DNA of 64,000 bases. It comes from Arthrobacter sp. OAP107. GTDB lineage: Bacteria; Actinomycetota; Actinomycetes; Actinomycetales; Micrococcaceae. Location: assembly GCF_040546765.1 (NCBI RefSeq), contig NZ_JBEPOK010000001.1:310001-374000 (forward strand). The letters run 5' to 3'. Shown here piece after piece: positions 43,972 through 52,073 of this stretch (position 1 is its first letter; each line of letters begins with the position of its first letter). The notes beneath the pieces are model-generated. The model saw only the letters and a program-made list of their open reading frames with translations, was not told the origin of the DNA and did no database searches. Position numbers and translations under genes: made by a program.

Positions 43972-45198
43972 TTGTCTGTTGAGGTATCCACTCCGAGCCT
44001 GATCCCGACGTTGGGCGGCCACCTGTATACGGATCCGGCGATTTTCCGGGCGGAGCAGGAGCGTATTTTTGAGCAGATGTGGTTCTGCGCGATCCGGTCC
44101 TCGGACCTGGATAAGGCCGGGGCGTGGCAGACGGTGCAGGTGGGCCGGGAATCGGTGTTGATCTCGCGGACCCGCAAGGGTGAGATCCGGGCCTTTTACA
44201 ATGTGTGCCGGCACCGTGGCGTGAAGTTGTGCATGGAGGAAAAGGGTGAAGCGGCCCGGAACTTCCAGTGCCCGTACCACGCCTGGACGTATGACTTCGA
44301 GGGCAAGCTGATCGCTGCCCCGAACCTGACCAAGATGCCGGACATCGACCGGGACGAGTACGGCCTGTCCAAGGTCCACATCCGCGAGTACCTTGGCTAC
44401 GTCTGGGTGTGCCTGGCCGAGGAGCCGCCCTCCTTCGAGGAGGATGTGATGGGCGCGATCGAGGAGCGCCTGGGCAACGTGCACGCCATTGACGGGTACG
44501 ACGTGGCGAACCTGTCCGTGGGCCGGCGGATCCGGTATGACGTGAAGGCGAACTGGAAGCTCATCATTGAGAACTTCATGGAGTGTTACCACTGCGCTAC
44601 GATCCACCCGGAACTGACCGAGGTCCTGCCGGAGTTCGCTGACGGCCTGGCCGCGCAGTACTTTGTGGGCCACGGCGCGGAGTTCGGTGAGGACATCAAG
44701 GGCTTCACCGTGGACGGGTCCGAGGGTCTGGACGTCATTCCGGGCGTGGGCGAGGACCAGGACCGCCGGTACTACGCGATCACGATCAAGCCGACGGTGT
44801 TCGTGAACCTGGTCCCGGACCATGTGATCATCCACCGGATGTTCCCGATGTCCGCGGACCACACGATCGTTGAGTGCGACTGGCTGTATCTGCCTTCGGT
44901 CGTGGAGTCCGGCAAGGATGTCACGGCGTCGGTGGAGCTGTTCCACCGGGTGAACATGCAGGACTTCGACGCGTGCGAACGCTGCCAGCCGGGCATGGCC
45001 TCCAAGTCCTACGCCAAGGGCGGGGTCCTGGTCCCGTCCGAGCACCACATCGGTGCCTTCCACGACTGGGTCAACGAAAAGGTCGGCGACGTCAAGCTCA
45101 CCGGCGAGGCCCTGCTCGGCCTCACCGCGGACACCCCGCCGCTGGAGGAACGCGCCGAAACCCTGCAACGCAAAGAAACTACTGCCCCGGCCTCCTAA
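43972..45198 (+). CDS. Rieske non-heme iron oxygenase, glycine betaine demethylase-like (copy 2)
   Basis: A 408-aa protein from TTG, with GAGGAG upstream. By eye about four bases differ from copy 1 over 1227 bp; the one protein change noted is Ala for Pro in SSDLDKAGAW. Rieske ligands (C79, H81, C100, H103) and iron ligands (H207, H212) are kept. Identity extends about 12 bp before the start and about 28 bp past the stop, then breaks. This is recent duplication or ongoing gene conversion between modules 20 kb apart. Confidence 0.88.
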   Translation: MSVEVSTPSLIPTLGGHLYTDPAIFRAEQERIFEQMWFCAIRSSDLDKAGAWQTVQVGRESVLISRTRKGEIRAFYNVCRHRGVKLCMEEKGEAARNFQCPYHAWTYDFEGKLIAAPNLTKMPDIDRDEYGLSKVHIREYLGYVWVCLAEEPPSFEEDVMGAIEERLGNVHAIDGYDVANLSVGRRIRYDVKANWKLIIENFMECYHCATIHPELTEVLPEFADGLAAQYFVGHGAEFGEDIKGFTVDGSEGLDVIPGVGEDQDRRYYAITIKPTVFVNLVPDHVIIHRMFPMSADHTIVECDWLYLPSVVESGKDVTASVELFHRVNMQDFDACERCQPGMASKSYAKGGVLVPSEHHIGAFHDWVNEKVGDVKLTGEALLGLTADTPPLEERAETLQRKETTAPAS

Positions 45199-45231
45199 GG
45201 TTCCAATCCACTGACTGGGCCTGAAGAACCT

Positions 45232-45275
45232 CTGATTGAGCCTGCCCGACTCCGGGCAGGCTCAATCAGTTTTTA
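45232..45275 (+). terminator. Rho-independent terminator after oxygenase copy 2
   Basis: A perfect 17-bp stem (45232-45248 with 45253-45269; inner part GCCTGCCCG/CGGGCAGGC), loop ACTC, then TTTTT. It is the clearest terminator in the window. Confidence 0.9.
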
Positions 45276-45321
45276 AGCGCGTACGATGATCCTGTCGCTG
45301 CCCGGCGGAGGAGTGTCTGTC

Positions 45322-46587
45322 ATGCATTTCGCCTTTGTTTGCCTTCCAGCCACGGGCCACGTGTACCCCACGCTGCCGGTGGTCGCCGAGCTGGTCCGAC
45401 GAGGCCACCGGGTCACGTATGCCACCTCGGCCAAGTACGCGGCCGCCGTCGAATCTGCCGGGGCCATCTTTTTCGAGAACGGCGAGGACCTGTCGTCGCA
45501 GTTTCCCAGGTTCGGCGCTCCTGCTCCCGGCAGTCCCGCCCAGGACGACGCCGGCCGGTCGCCTCGGGCGGGCATGCTCGCGGGGCTGGGGTCCGGCATG
45601 ATGTCCGGGCTGCTGGAGCGGCTGCTGGAAAGGGCCCGGGAAGAATTCCCCGCTTTGTTGTCCCGCCTCCGCGCGGATCAGCCGGACGCGGTCTGCTACG
45701 ACGCCATGACCCTCGCCGGGAAGATGGCCGCCATGAAGCTGGATTTGCCGGACGTCGCGCTGCTGCCGACCTATGCCACCAACGAGCATTTCTCGATGCG
45801 GGAGCTGATGCCCGCCCGTCCGCCAGCAGAAATGCTCGCGGCGTGGAAGCAGGCCCGCCAGCTCATCGAAAATTTCGCCAGCGAGCAGGGTCTGGCCGGG
45901 TTCAACTTCATGGAGGGACCTCCGGCTTCCCTGAACATTTGCTTTATCCCGCGGGAATTCCAGCCCGCAGGCGACACCTTCGATGGCCGTTTCCATTTCG
46001 TGGGACCCAGCCTTGGCCACAGGGGCGGCGAAGACGAGTGGCAGCCCCGTGTCAAGGACGCGCCGCTGCTGTTCATTTCGCTGGGGACCACGCCGTTGAA
46101 CGACCGGCCGGATTTCTTCCGCATGTGCCTGGAGGCATTCGCGGGCACTGATTGGCAGGTGGCCATGGCCATTGGTGACCGTCTGGAGGTGGCCGAACTG
46201 GGGGAGATCCCGCCGAACGCAGAGGTCCGGCCCTTCTTTCCGCAGCTGGAGGTCCTGCGGCATGCCCGTGTGTTCCTCTCCCACACGGGGATGAACTCGA
46301 CCATGGAGGCGCTGTACCTGGGCGTTCCCCTCGTGGCGTTTCCGCTGCAGCCGGAGCAGGAGGCCAACGCCCGCCGCGTCGAGGACCTGGGACTGGGACG
46401 CCGCCTGCCCGCCGAGGGCCTTACCCCGGGGCTGATCCACGACATGGTGACGGAGGTCGGCCGGGACCAGGAGATCCGGGGCAACATTGAGGGGATGAGC
46501 CAGCGCGTCCGCACCTCCGGCGGGGCAACGGCGGCCGCCGATGCCATGGAGAAGTATCTGAGCGGGCTGGATCAGCGCCGGGTGTAG
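45322..46587 (+). CDS. UDP-glycosyltransferase-like GT1 protein (MGT type)
   Basis: A 421-aa protein from ATG 45322 with GGAGGAG about 8 nt upstream; an earlier in-frame ATG (45286) lacks a ribosome site. N-terminal MHFAFVCLPATGHVYPTLPV and the C-terminal donor-site region FLSHTGMNSTMEALYLGVPL, then VAFPLQPEQEANA are typical of macrolide-type glycosyltransferases. The acceptor is unknown. It sits between oxygenase copy 2 and its IclR gene, whose 3' end it overlaps by 16 bp, with no obvious link to betaine. Confidence 0.85.
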   Translation: MHFAFVCLPATGHVYPTLPVVAELVRRGHRVTYATSAKYAAAVESAGAIFFENGEDLSSQFPRFGAPAPGSPAQDDAGRSPRAGMLAGLGSGMMSGLLERLLERAREEFPALLSRLRADQPDAVCYDAMTLAGKMAAMKLDLPDVALLPTYATNEHFSMRELMPARPPAEMLAAWKQARQLIENFASEQGLAGFNFMEGPPASLNICFIPREFQPAGDTFDGRFHFVGPSLGHRGGEDEWQPRVKDAPLLFISLGTTPLNDRPDFFRMCLEAFAGTDWQVAMAIGDRLEVAELGEIPPNAEVRPFFPQLEVLRHARVFLSHTGMNSTMEALYLGVPLVAFPLQPEQEANARRVEDLGLGRRLPAEGLTPGLIHDMVTEVGRDQEIRGNIEGMSQRVRTSGGATAAADAMEKYLSGLDQRRV

Positions 46588-47387
46588 CCCATGTTGGCGC
46601 TGATCCGCAGGCCGGCCTGGCCCAGGCCCTCGACGAGGCCCGGTACTTTCTCCGGGTCGAATCGGAAGGCCGGCCCGGAGATGCTGACGGCGCCGATCAC
46701 CGTTCCAAGGTGGTTGTAGACCGGCACCGCCATCGAATTCAGCCCTATTTCGAACTCTTCGAGGGTCACCGCGTAGCCGTCGTGGGCAGCGTCGATCAGC
46801 TGCTTTTCGAGTTTGTCGCGCTTGGTGATGGTCCGCGGTGTCCGGGCCGGCAGCCCTGTCTCCTTCAGGATGCGCTCACGTTCATCCGCTTCCAGTGCTG
46901 CCAGCAGGACCTTCCCGCTCGACGTCGCGTGCAGGGGCGTAAGGCTTCCCACCCAGTCGTACGTGGCGAGGGTTGAGGGCCCCATGGCCTGGTCCACGTT
47001 GACGGCATAGTTGGAGCGGAGAACGGCGAGGTTCACGGTTTCCTTGAATTCCTCGGCCAGGTTCTCGAGCACCGGGCGCGCCTCGCGGACCAGGCTCAGC
47101 CGGCCGGGGATGGAACTTGCCAGGCGAAGGATGCCAAATCCCAGCTGATACTTGCCCCGTTCGCTGTTTTGGTGGACCATCTCCCTGCCAACAAGGGAAC
47201 CCAGGAGCCTGGACACCGTGGACTTGTGGATGCCCATTTCCTCGGCGATTTCGCTCACGCCTGCATGGCCATCGCGGGCCAGGATCTCCAGGACAGCAAG
47301 CGCCCGGTCGACGGACTGGACGCCGCCCTGCTGGCCGCCCTCGCCCTCGGCGTCGGCACCGGATTCCGGGATATTGTTCGAAGCCAT
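46572..47387 (-). CDS. IclR-family regulator (copy 2)
   Basis: A 271-aa protein and close paralogue of 25193-26014: HTH GVSEIAEEMGIHKSTVSRLL and effector domain LTPLHATSSGKVLLAALEAD, with the same C-terminal GPAFRFDPE segment. The N-terminal tail (ESGADAEGEGGQQGG) differs. It is a candidate repressor or activator of the TGTTG-N14-TGTTG promoters. Convergent with, and overlapping, the glycosyltransferase gene. Confidence 0.88.
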   Translation of the reverse strand: MASNNIPESGADAEGEGGQQGGVQSVDRALAVLEILARDGHAGVSEIAEEMGIHKSTVSRLLGSLVGREMVHQNSERGKYQLGFGILRLASSIPGRLSLVREARPVLENLAEEFKETVNLAVLRSNYAVNVDQAMGPSTLATYDWVGSLTPLHATSSGKVLLAALEADERERILKETGLPARTPRTITKRDKLEKQLIDAAHDGYAVTLEEFEIGLNSMAVPVYNHLGTVIGAVSISGPAFRFDPEKVPGLVEGLGQAGLRISANMGYTRR

Positions 47388-47474
47388 GTCCCGATCCTAT
47401 GCCGGGAAGTGTGACGGAGCCGACATCGCGTTAAGCCGGGTAGCGCCGTAGGGCGTCATGCTCAATGGGTTTAA

Positions 47475-48047
47475 TCACCGCAGGTCAAGGCGCATCAGCA
47501 CGCGCGGGAAGCCGTTGAGTACGGAGTTGGTGTCCGCAGCCTTGGTGAAGCCTGCCGCCTCGAAGAGCTTGCGCGTGCCAACGTAGGCCATGGTGAGGTC
47601 AACCTTCCGGCCCTGATTGTCCACAGGATAACCCTCGATGGCTGGCGCGCCGTAGGAGCGGGCAAAGTCGACGGCCCCCCGCAACAGCCGGTGGGAGATT
47701 CCCTTGCCGCGGTACCCCGGCCGGACCCGGATGCACCACACCGACCATACGTCCAGATCGTCCACGTGGGGGATGCGGCGGTTCCGGGCAAAGCCGGTAT
47801 CGGCGCGCGGATGGACCCCTGCCCACCCAACTGCCTCCCCGCCGTCGTACGCCAGAACCCCGGGCGGCGGATCCTCCGTAAGCAGTTCCTGGACCAGCTC
47901 CCCGCGGGCTGTGCCGCGCAACTCCACGTTCTGTTTGGAGGGGATACGGTAGCTCAGGCACCAGCACACGGTCGCGTCCGGGCGCTTGGGCCCCACCACC
48001 GCTTTCACATCCTCAAACTGCGTCGCCGGCCGGACTTCGATCGCCAT
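47475..48047 (-). CDS. GNAT-family N-acetyltransferase
   Basis: A protein of 190 aa from ATG 48047 (MAIEVRPATQFEDVKAVVGP); a frame extending to 48371 has no support. The acetyl-CoA loop is WCIRVRPGYRGKGISHRLLR, followed by GAPAIEGYPVD and YVGTRKLFEAAGFTKAADT. The substrate is unknown. It is not obviously linked to either flanking gene. Confidence 0.85.
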   Translation of the reverse strand: MAIEVRPATQFEDVKAVVGPKRPDATVCWCLSYRIPSKQNVELRGTARGELVQELLTEDPPPGVLAYDGGEAVGWAGVHPRADTGFARNRRIPHVDDLDVWSVWCIRVRPGYRGKGISHRLLRGAVDFARSYGAPAIEGYPVDNQGRKVDLTMAYVGTRKLFEAAGFTKAADTNSVLNGFPRVLMRLDLR

Positions 48048-48435
48048 GCCGCCACCCTGCCACCGGCCCGGAGCGGAAGCAAGAGATGTCGGCGCCCAAG
48101 TGGGTAGCACTTCAGGGCGTTCGCAGGCGCGGCACTGCGCCGCGCTGCATGGTGCTGCCTTTCCCGACGGCAATTTCCACTTCGATGCGTTCGCGGATGA
48201 CGCCCTGCCGTATGACGATGATCTCGACGCCGTGTATCCGGTGTCGTTTCCGGAGGACGCGTTTCCCGATGCCCTGCTCGCGGACCGTCCTTTCGACGGG
48301 GACCTCTTTGATGACAGAGCTTTCGACGACGGCGTACCCTTCGGCAGCGGGCACCTCCTGGCACGTCGCACTCGGTTCCGGCGTCCGTGACCGTGGACCT
48401 ACAACACCCTTGGGGTGGCTTCTTCCGGCGGCTGA
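48048..48435. other. Region without a secure gene
   Basis: A minus-strand frame from about 48112 to 48364 reads as regularly alternating hydrophobic and charged residues (VIKEVPVERTVREQGIGKRV, EVEIAVGKG), which looks protein-like, but the only nearby GTG start touches the AGGAG directly. A small beta-rich protein or chance composition are both possible. Confidence 0.3.
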
Positions 48436-49152
48436 TCTCTGAAGTCCGCCGGGGACCCGCGCACGCTGAACCAGATCAAGGCCGACACCCTGGTCGAAAG
48501 GGCCACCGGCACCCCCGGCGGCATCACCGGCATCGAACTGAACCTCGTCATGACCGGCCGCACCCTCCTCCAAGGCGACACCGAACCCGCCCGCCTCCCC
48601 GGCTACGGCATCGTTCCCGGCGCCTGGGCCCGCGAACTCAGCACGCAAGGACAGGGACAGGGACTGGGAGAGCCGGGCCCGGTCCAACCCGCGGCGCACG
48701 CTGCGGCTGCGGTCGATTCAACCAGCCGGGAAGAGCTCAAGATCTGGGTCCGGCGGCTCTACACCGCCCCCGGGACCCGTGACCTCGCAGCCATGGACTC
48801 AAACCGGCGCCTGTTCCCGGCCTCGCTGCGCCGCTCCATCCACATCCGCGACGACACCTGCCGCACCCCCTACTGCGACGCCCCGATCCGCCACGACGAC
48901 CACATCATCCCGTGGCACAACGACGGCCCCACCACCCTGACCAATGGTGCCGGGTTGTGCGAAGCGTGCAACCACACCAAAGAACTCCCCGGCTGGAAAG
49001 CCCAACCCAGACCAGGACCCCGGCATACCTTCGAAGTCACCACGCCCACCGGCCACACCTACCACTCCACTGCACCACCGCTGCCGGGCGGCAGGCTGCG
49101 GACAGTCGCACAACCGGGAACCAGCGAAACTGGAACCGGGCCGCAGTCCTAG
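48436..49152 (+). pseudogene. 5'-truncated DUF222/HNH endonuclease gene
   Basis: The frame opens right after TGA and reads KSAGDPRTLNQIKADTLVER, then the HNH domain: RDDTCRTPYCDAPIRHDDHI, followed by IPWHNDGPTTLTNGAGLCEA and CNHTKELPGW. This is the C-terminal 235 codons or so of the actinobacterial DUF222-HNH (Rep13E12-like) family, normally 400-550 aa. The N-terminal DUF222 region is missing. These genes are often repeated in a genome and recombine. Confidence 0.8.
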
Positions 49153-50423
49153 CGCAGGCCGTTGCTGTGCGCCAGGGCGATCGCCTCGGTGCGCGACGTG
49201 GCGCCGAGCTTGCGGTAGATGTTGCGGAGGTGAAACTTCACGGTGTTCTCGCTGACGTGCAGCATGGCCGCGATGGCCCGGTTCCGCTGCCCGGCGGCCA
49301 GCAGCTGCAGGACCTCGAGTTCGCGGTCGCCCAGGTTCCAGGACCCAGCGGCGGGCAGTTTGCGCTCCGGCGGGTCCAGCGGAAGGGTGACGGCGACGTC
49401 GGCGCCCCAACCCTTCATCAGGTCAATCGTCATCCGGCCGTCCAGGACTTCCACCCGTTGCAGTAGGCGGACAATGCTGGGGGCCTCGCGGGACAAGTTG
49501 CCCTGGCCGTCGTCGCGGACGTTGATCAGGAGGTTCTCGCCGTCGCAATCCCACTGCGTGCGGATGCGGCGCACGTCCGGCTGCTCAACCATGGCGAGCA
49601 CCAGGCCCCGCACGATCGCCCGGGCAGCATGCGCCACTTCCCCGGGAAGCGCCCGGCCGTTGACAGGCGGCTCGATGAACTGGACGTCCATGCCGCTGAA
49701 ATGCATGAGCGGGCGGAGATCGTCGCGGAGGCGCTGGAACGCCGTGGCAACTGGTTCTTCAACGAGTTCCGTGGTGCGGTCATTGAGCGTGCGCAGTTCC
49801 ACCAGGGCCTTAGCGGCGACGTCGGTAGCAGACTTCCGTGCCGCATCGTCAGCGAGGGAGGGGGCGCGCAGCGCCGCAAGCAGAGTCTCCAGCGTGGTTG
49901 AGTGGCGGTCCACCAACTCGGCAGTGACCCTGACCCGTTCGGCGGACGCTGCGCGGGACTCGATGAGGTACGACGGCGGTGCATCCGCCACCTTTTCGCG
50001 GATACGCTCGGCCGCGAGGTTCCACAGATAGCGAACCAGCCAGGGCACCGGAACCTCCTGCCCGGAGAGGTGCGCACCGCCTTCTCCGCCTCCTTCGCCG
50101 CTGACCGGCCGGGTATCGACCAGGACCAGCAACGCATTCGTGGGGGAGGGGAGCGCCAGGACCGGGTGTTCCTGCCCGCCTATCGGTGCCCGGCCCTGCC
50201 ACGTTTCATCTGCGGACAGTGTCGCCTTGATGGCGTCCAGTTCAGCGATGGAAACCTGGCTGATCACGGCTTCGTCGCCGGACTTCTTCTGCGGCCGGCC
50301 GGTGCAGTCTTCCGTGAAGATCACGAGGGCGCTGCTGCGCAGGTACGGGAGGGTGGCCTGGTGCAACCGTTGGGCAATCTCGCTCAGCGACGCCGTTGAC
50401 AGGGACGCGATCGCCGCGAGCAG
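49149..50423 (-). CDS. LuxR-type regulator with HATPase-like domain, divergent from hxlA
   Basis: About 424 aa. The C-terminal HTH is clear: LGDRELEVLQLLAAGQRNRA, then MLHVSENTVKFHLRNIYRKL. Before it is a histidine-kinase-type ATP-binding region (NVRDDGQGN and WGADVAVTLPL); the N-terminal third may be GAF-like. A phospho-receiver domain and a kinase His box are not seen. The start is uncertain: no ATG or GTG lies near the amino end; CTG at 50423 (GAAGG upstream) or TTG at 50366 are options. It probably senses a metabolite and controls hxlA. Confidence 0.75.
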   Translation of the reverse strand: MLAAIASLSTASLSEIAQRLHQATLPYLRSSALVIFTEDCTGRPQKKSGDEAVISQVSIAELDAIKATLSADETWQGRAPIGGQEHPVLALPSPTNALLVLVDTRPVSGEGGGEGGAHLSGQEVPVPWLVRYLWNLAAERIREKVADAPPSYLIESRAASAERVRVTAELVDRHSTTLETLLAALRAPSLADDAARKSATDVAAKALVELRTLNDRTTELVEEPVATAFQRLRDDLRPLMHFSGMDVQFIEPPVNGRALPGEVAHAARAIVRGLVLAMVEQPDVRRIRTQWDCDGENLLINVRDDGQGNLSREAPSIVRLLQRVEVLDGRMTIDLMKGWGADVAVTLPLDPPERKLPAAGSWNLGDRELEVLQLLAAGQRNRAIAAMLHVSENTVKFHLRNIYRKLGATSRTEAIALAHSNGLR

Positions 50424-50636
50424 GGGTTTTACACCTTCGGCGGTGTCTGGCGTCGGGCGAAAGGTGGCTTCGGTGGTGACTGACCCCTGTCCAGTGTATA
50501 GAAATCCGAGGCGCTGCCTATCCCTTTGGGTGGGAAAGACTGTCCGATTATGTCGTGGCGCCCGCCCGTCTGGCCTTCGAGGATGGAAGCAGGGAAAAAC
50601 CAATCCTGAAAGACCGCACGAACAAAGGAAAGACTC

Positions 50637-51260
50637 ATGAAGCTCCAAGTTGCCATTGACCTCCTGACCACCGAAGCTGCCCTCGAGCTGGCCGGCAAGG
50701 TTGCCGAGCACGTTGACATCATCGAACTGGGCACCCCGCTGATCAAGGCCGAAGGCCTGTCCGTCATCACCGCGGTGAAGAACGCCCACCCGGACAAGGT
50801 TGTTTTCGCTGACCTGAAGACCATGGACGCCGGTGAGCTCGAAGCCGACATCGCGTTCAAGGCCGGCGCCGACCTGGTGACCGTGCTCGGTGCCGCCGAT
50901 GACTCCACCATTGCCGGTGCGGTCAAGGCAGCCCAGGCCCACAACAAGGGCGTCGTCGTTGACCTCATCGGCATCGAGGACAAGGTCACCCGGGCCAAGG
51001 AAGTCCGCGCCCTGGGTGCGAAGTTCGTCGAGATGCACGCCGGCCTGGACGAGCAGGCCAAGCCGGGCTTTGACCTGAACGGTCTGCTCCGCGCCGGCGC
51101 CGAGGCCCGCGTTCCGTTCTCCGTGGCCGGCGGCGTGAAGCTCGCCACCATCGGTGACGTCCAGAAGGCCGGCGCCGATGTCGCCGTCGCCGGCGGCGCC
51201 ATCTACGGTGCAGCCGACCCCGCACTGGCCGCCAAGGAACTCCGCGCAGCCATCGTCTAG
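50637..51260 (+). CDS. hxlA: 3-hexulose-6-phosphate synthase
   Basis: A 207-aa TIM-barrel protein of the OMP decarboxylase superfamily. MKLQVAIDLLTTEAALELAG, IIELGTPLIKAEG, VFADLKTMDAGELEAD and the phosphate-binding SVAGGVKL are signatures of HPS, which condenses formaldehyde with ribulose 5-phosphate. AAAGGAAAG precedes the ATG. The isomerase HxlB, usually next door, is not in the window. It can capture formaldehyde released by betaine, dimethylglycine and sarcosine demethylation. Confidence 0.92.
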   Translation: MKLQVAIDLLTTEAALELAGKVAEHVDIIELGTPLIKAEGLSVITAVKNAHPDKVVFADLKTMDAGELEADIAFKAGADLVTVLGAADDSTIAGAVKAAQAHNKGVVVDLIGIEDKVTRAKEVRALGAKFVEMHAGLDEQAKPGFDLNGLLRAGAEARVPFSVAGGVKLATIGDVQKAGADVAVAGGAIYGAADPALAAKELRAAIV

Positions 51261-51382
51261 GTCTTCCCTGGATAAAAAGCCGACGGCTTGAAAGGCCGAC
51301 GGCGGACCCGCCGCCGGGCGGTCCTCACCGACAGGTGGGGGCCGCCATCGGTCTTTAACTCCTGTTCGGGAAACGGGCCCCG

Positions 51383-51751
51383 CTACGAGCACGAATCCCC
51401 GTCTGCATCGAGACCGGGCAGGGATCTGAGAACCACCTCCGTGGTGGCCGCGTTCGGGGACTGGCTGGCGGCCCGGCCCCGTGCCCCCACATCTGCGGCC
51501 GCCTCCACCCCGGCCACGGCTGCCGGGTTCTGCACCGTCGTTTCCTGCGCAGACCGGTTCCTGGTGCGGTGGGCGGTCCGGTGTTCCCCGCGGGAGTGGT
51601 GGTCGGGGGACGTAGCTGACACCAGGATCACAGCGTCATTGGAGATCTGTTGCTTCGCCGGCCCCTGCGCGGTGAGCATTCCACCGCCCGCCGTCCCCAA
51701 GAGGATGGCCATGCCCGCTACAACTGTGGCATTACGCGTACGTGTTCTCAT
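51383..51751 (-). CDS. Small secreted hypothetical protein
   Basis: A 122-aa protein with an N-terminal signal-like segment (NATVVAGMAILLGTAGGGML). The mature part is polar, rich in Ser, Thr, Arg and Ala, with no recognisable domain. GGAAGGGG about 7 nt upstream of the ATG supports translation. Its function is unknown. Confidence 0.55.
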   Translation of the reverse strand: MRTRTRNATVVAGMAILLGTAGGGMLTAQGPAKQQISNDAVILVSATSPDHHSRGEHRTAHRTRNRSAQETTVQNPAAVAGVEAAADVGARGRAASQSPNAATTEVVLRSLPGLDADGDSCS

Positions 51752-51859
51752 CTTGGCCCCTTCCGGACCGGGCGGCCTGCATCTGAAGGCGCGGACGCCG
51801 GGAGAAGAGGCCCTTTCTCGAAAGTTACGCCCGCTCGGCCGGGACGCAAAGCCCGCGGG

Positions 51860-52073
51860 TCACATTAAGGGCGAACTCACAGTTTGGTTCCAGGCAGCGA
51901 AGTGGTGAGATCCTCCTGCCGCCAGCCTGGTGCTGCCGTCCGGGAGCTCGACGGCGGCCTCAACGCCGTCGGGCAGGTCCAGCTCGAGCGTGAACTGGCC
52001 CTGCTCAAGCGCCCAGCCGAAGGAACCTCGGAGACAGTAGGCGGACCTGTTGCCGGCGTCCGCGGAACCCGTC
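51860..52073 (-). pseudogene. C-terminal remnant of an alpha-L-rhamnosidase-like (GH78) gene
   Basis: In the gap after the EAL gene the minus strand reads GSFGWALEQGQFTLELDLPD, then GVEAAVELPDGSTRLAAGGS and HHFAAWNQTV, with a stop at 51860. This pattern (W-x-x-x-x-G-x-F-x-L-E, P-x-G, V-x-LPDG) is how GH78 rhamnosidases and related beta-sandwich tails end. No start or catalytic domain remains, so it is a leftover piece. Confidence 0.5.

Noticed and set aside
48005..48364. 119-codon Arg-rich minus-strand frame overlapping the GNAT start
   Set aside because: Composition is typical of a shifted frame (Arg/Pro/His-rich), and the GNAT start is well placed at 48047.
50429..51392. Minus-strand extensions of the LuxR gene through hxlA
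   Set aside because: The reading through 50637-51260 is opposite hxlA, whose HPS motifs are clear; the regulator must start near 50.4 kb.
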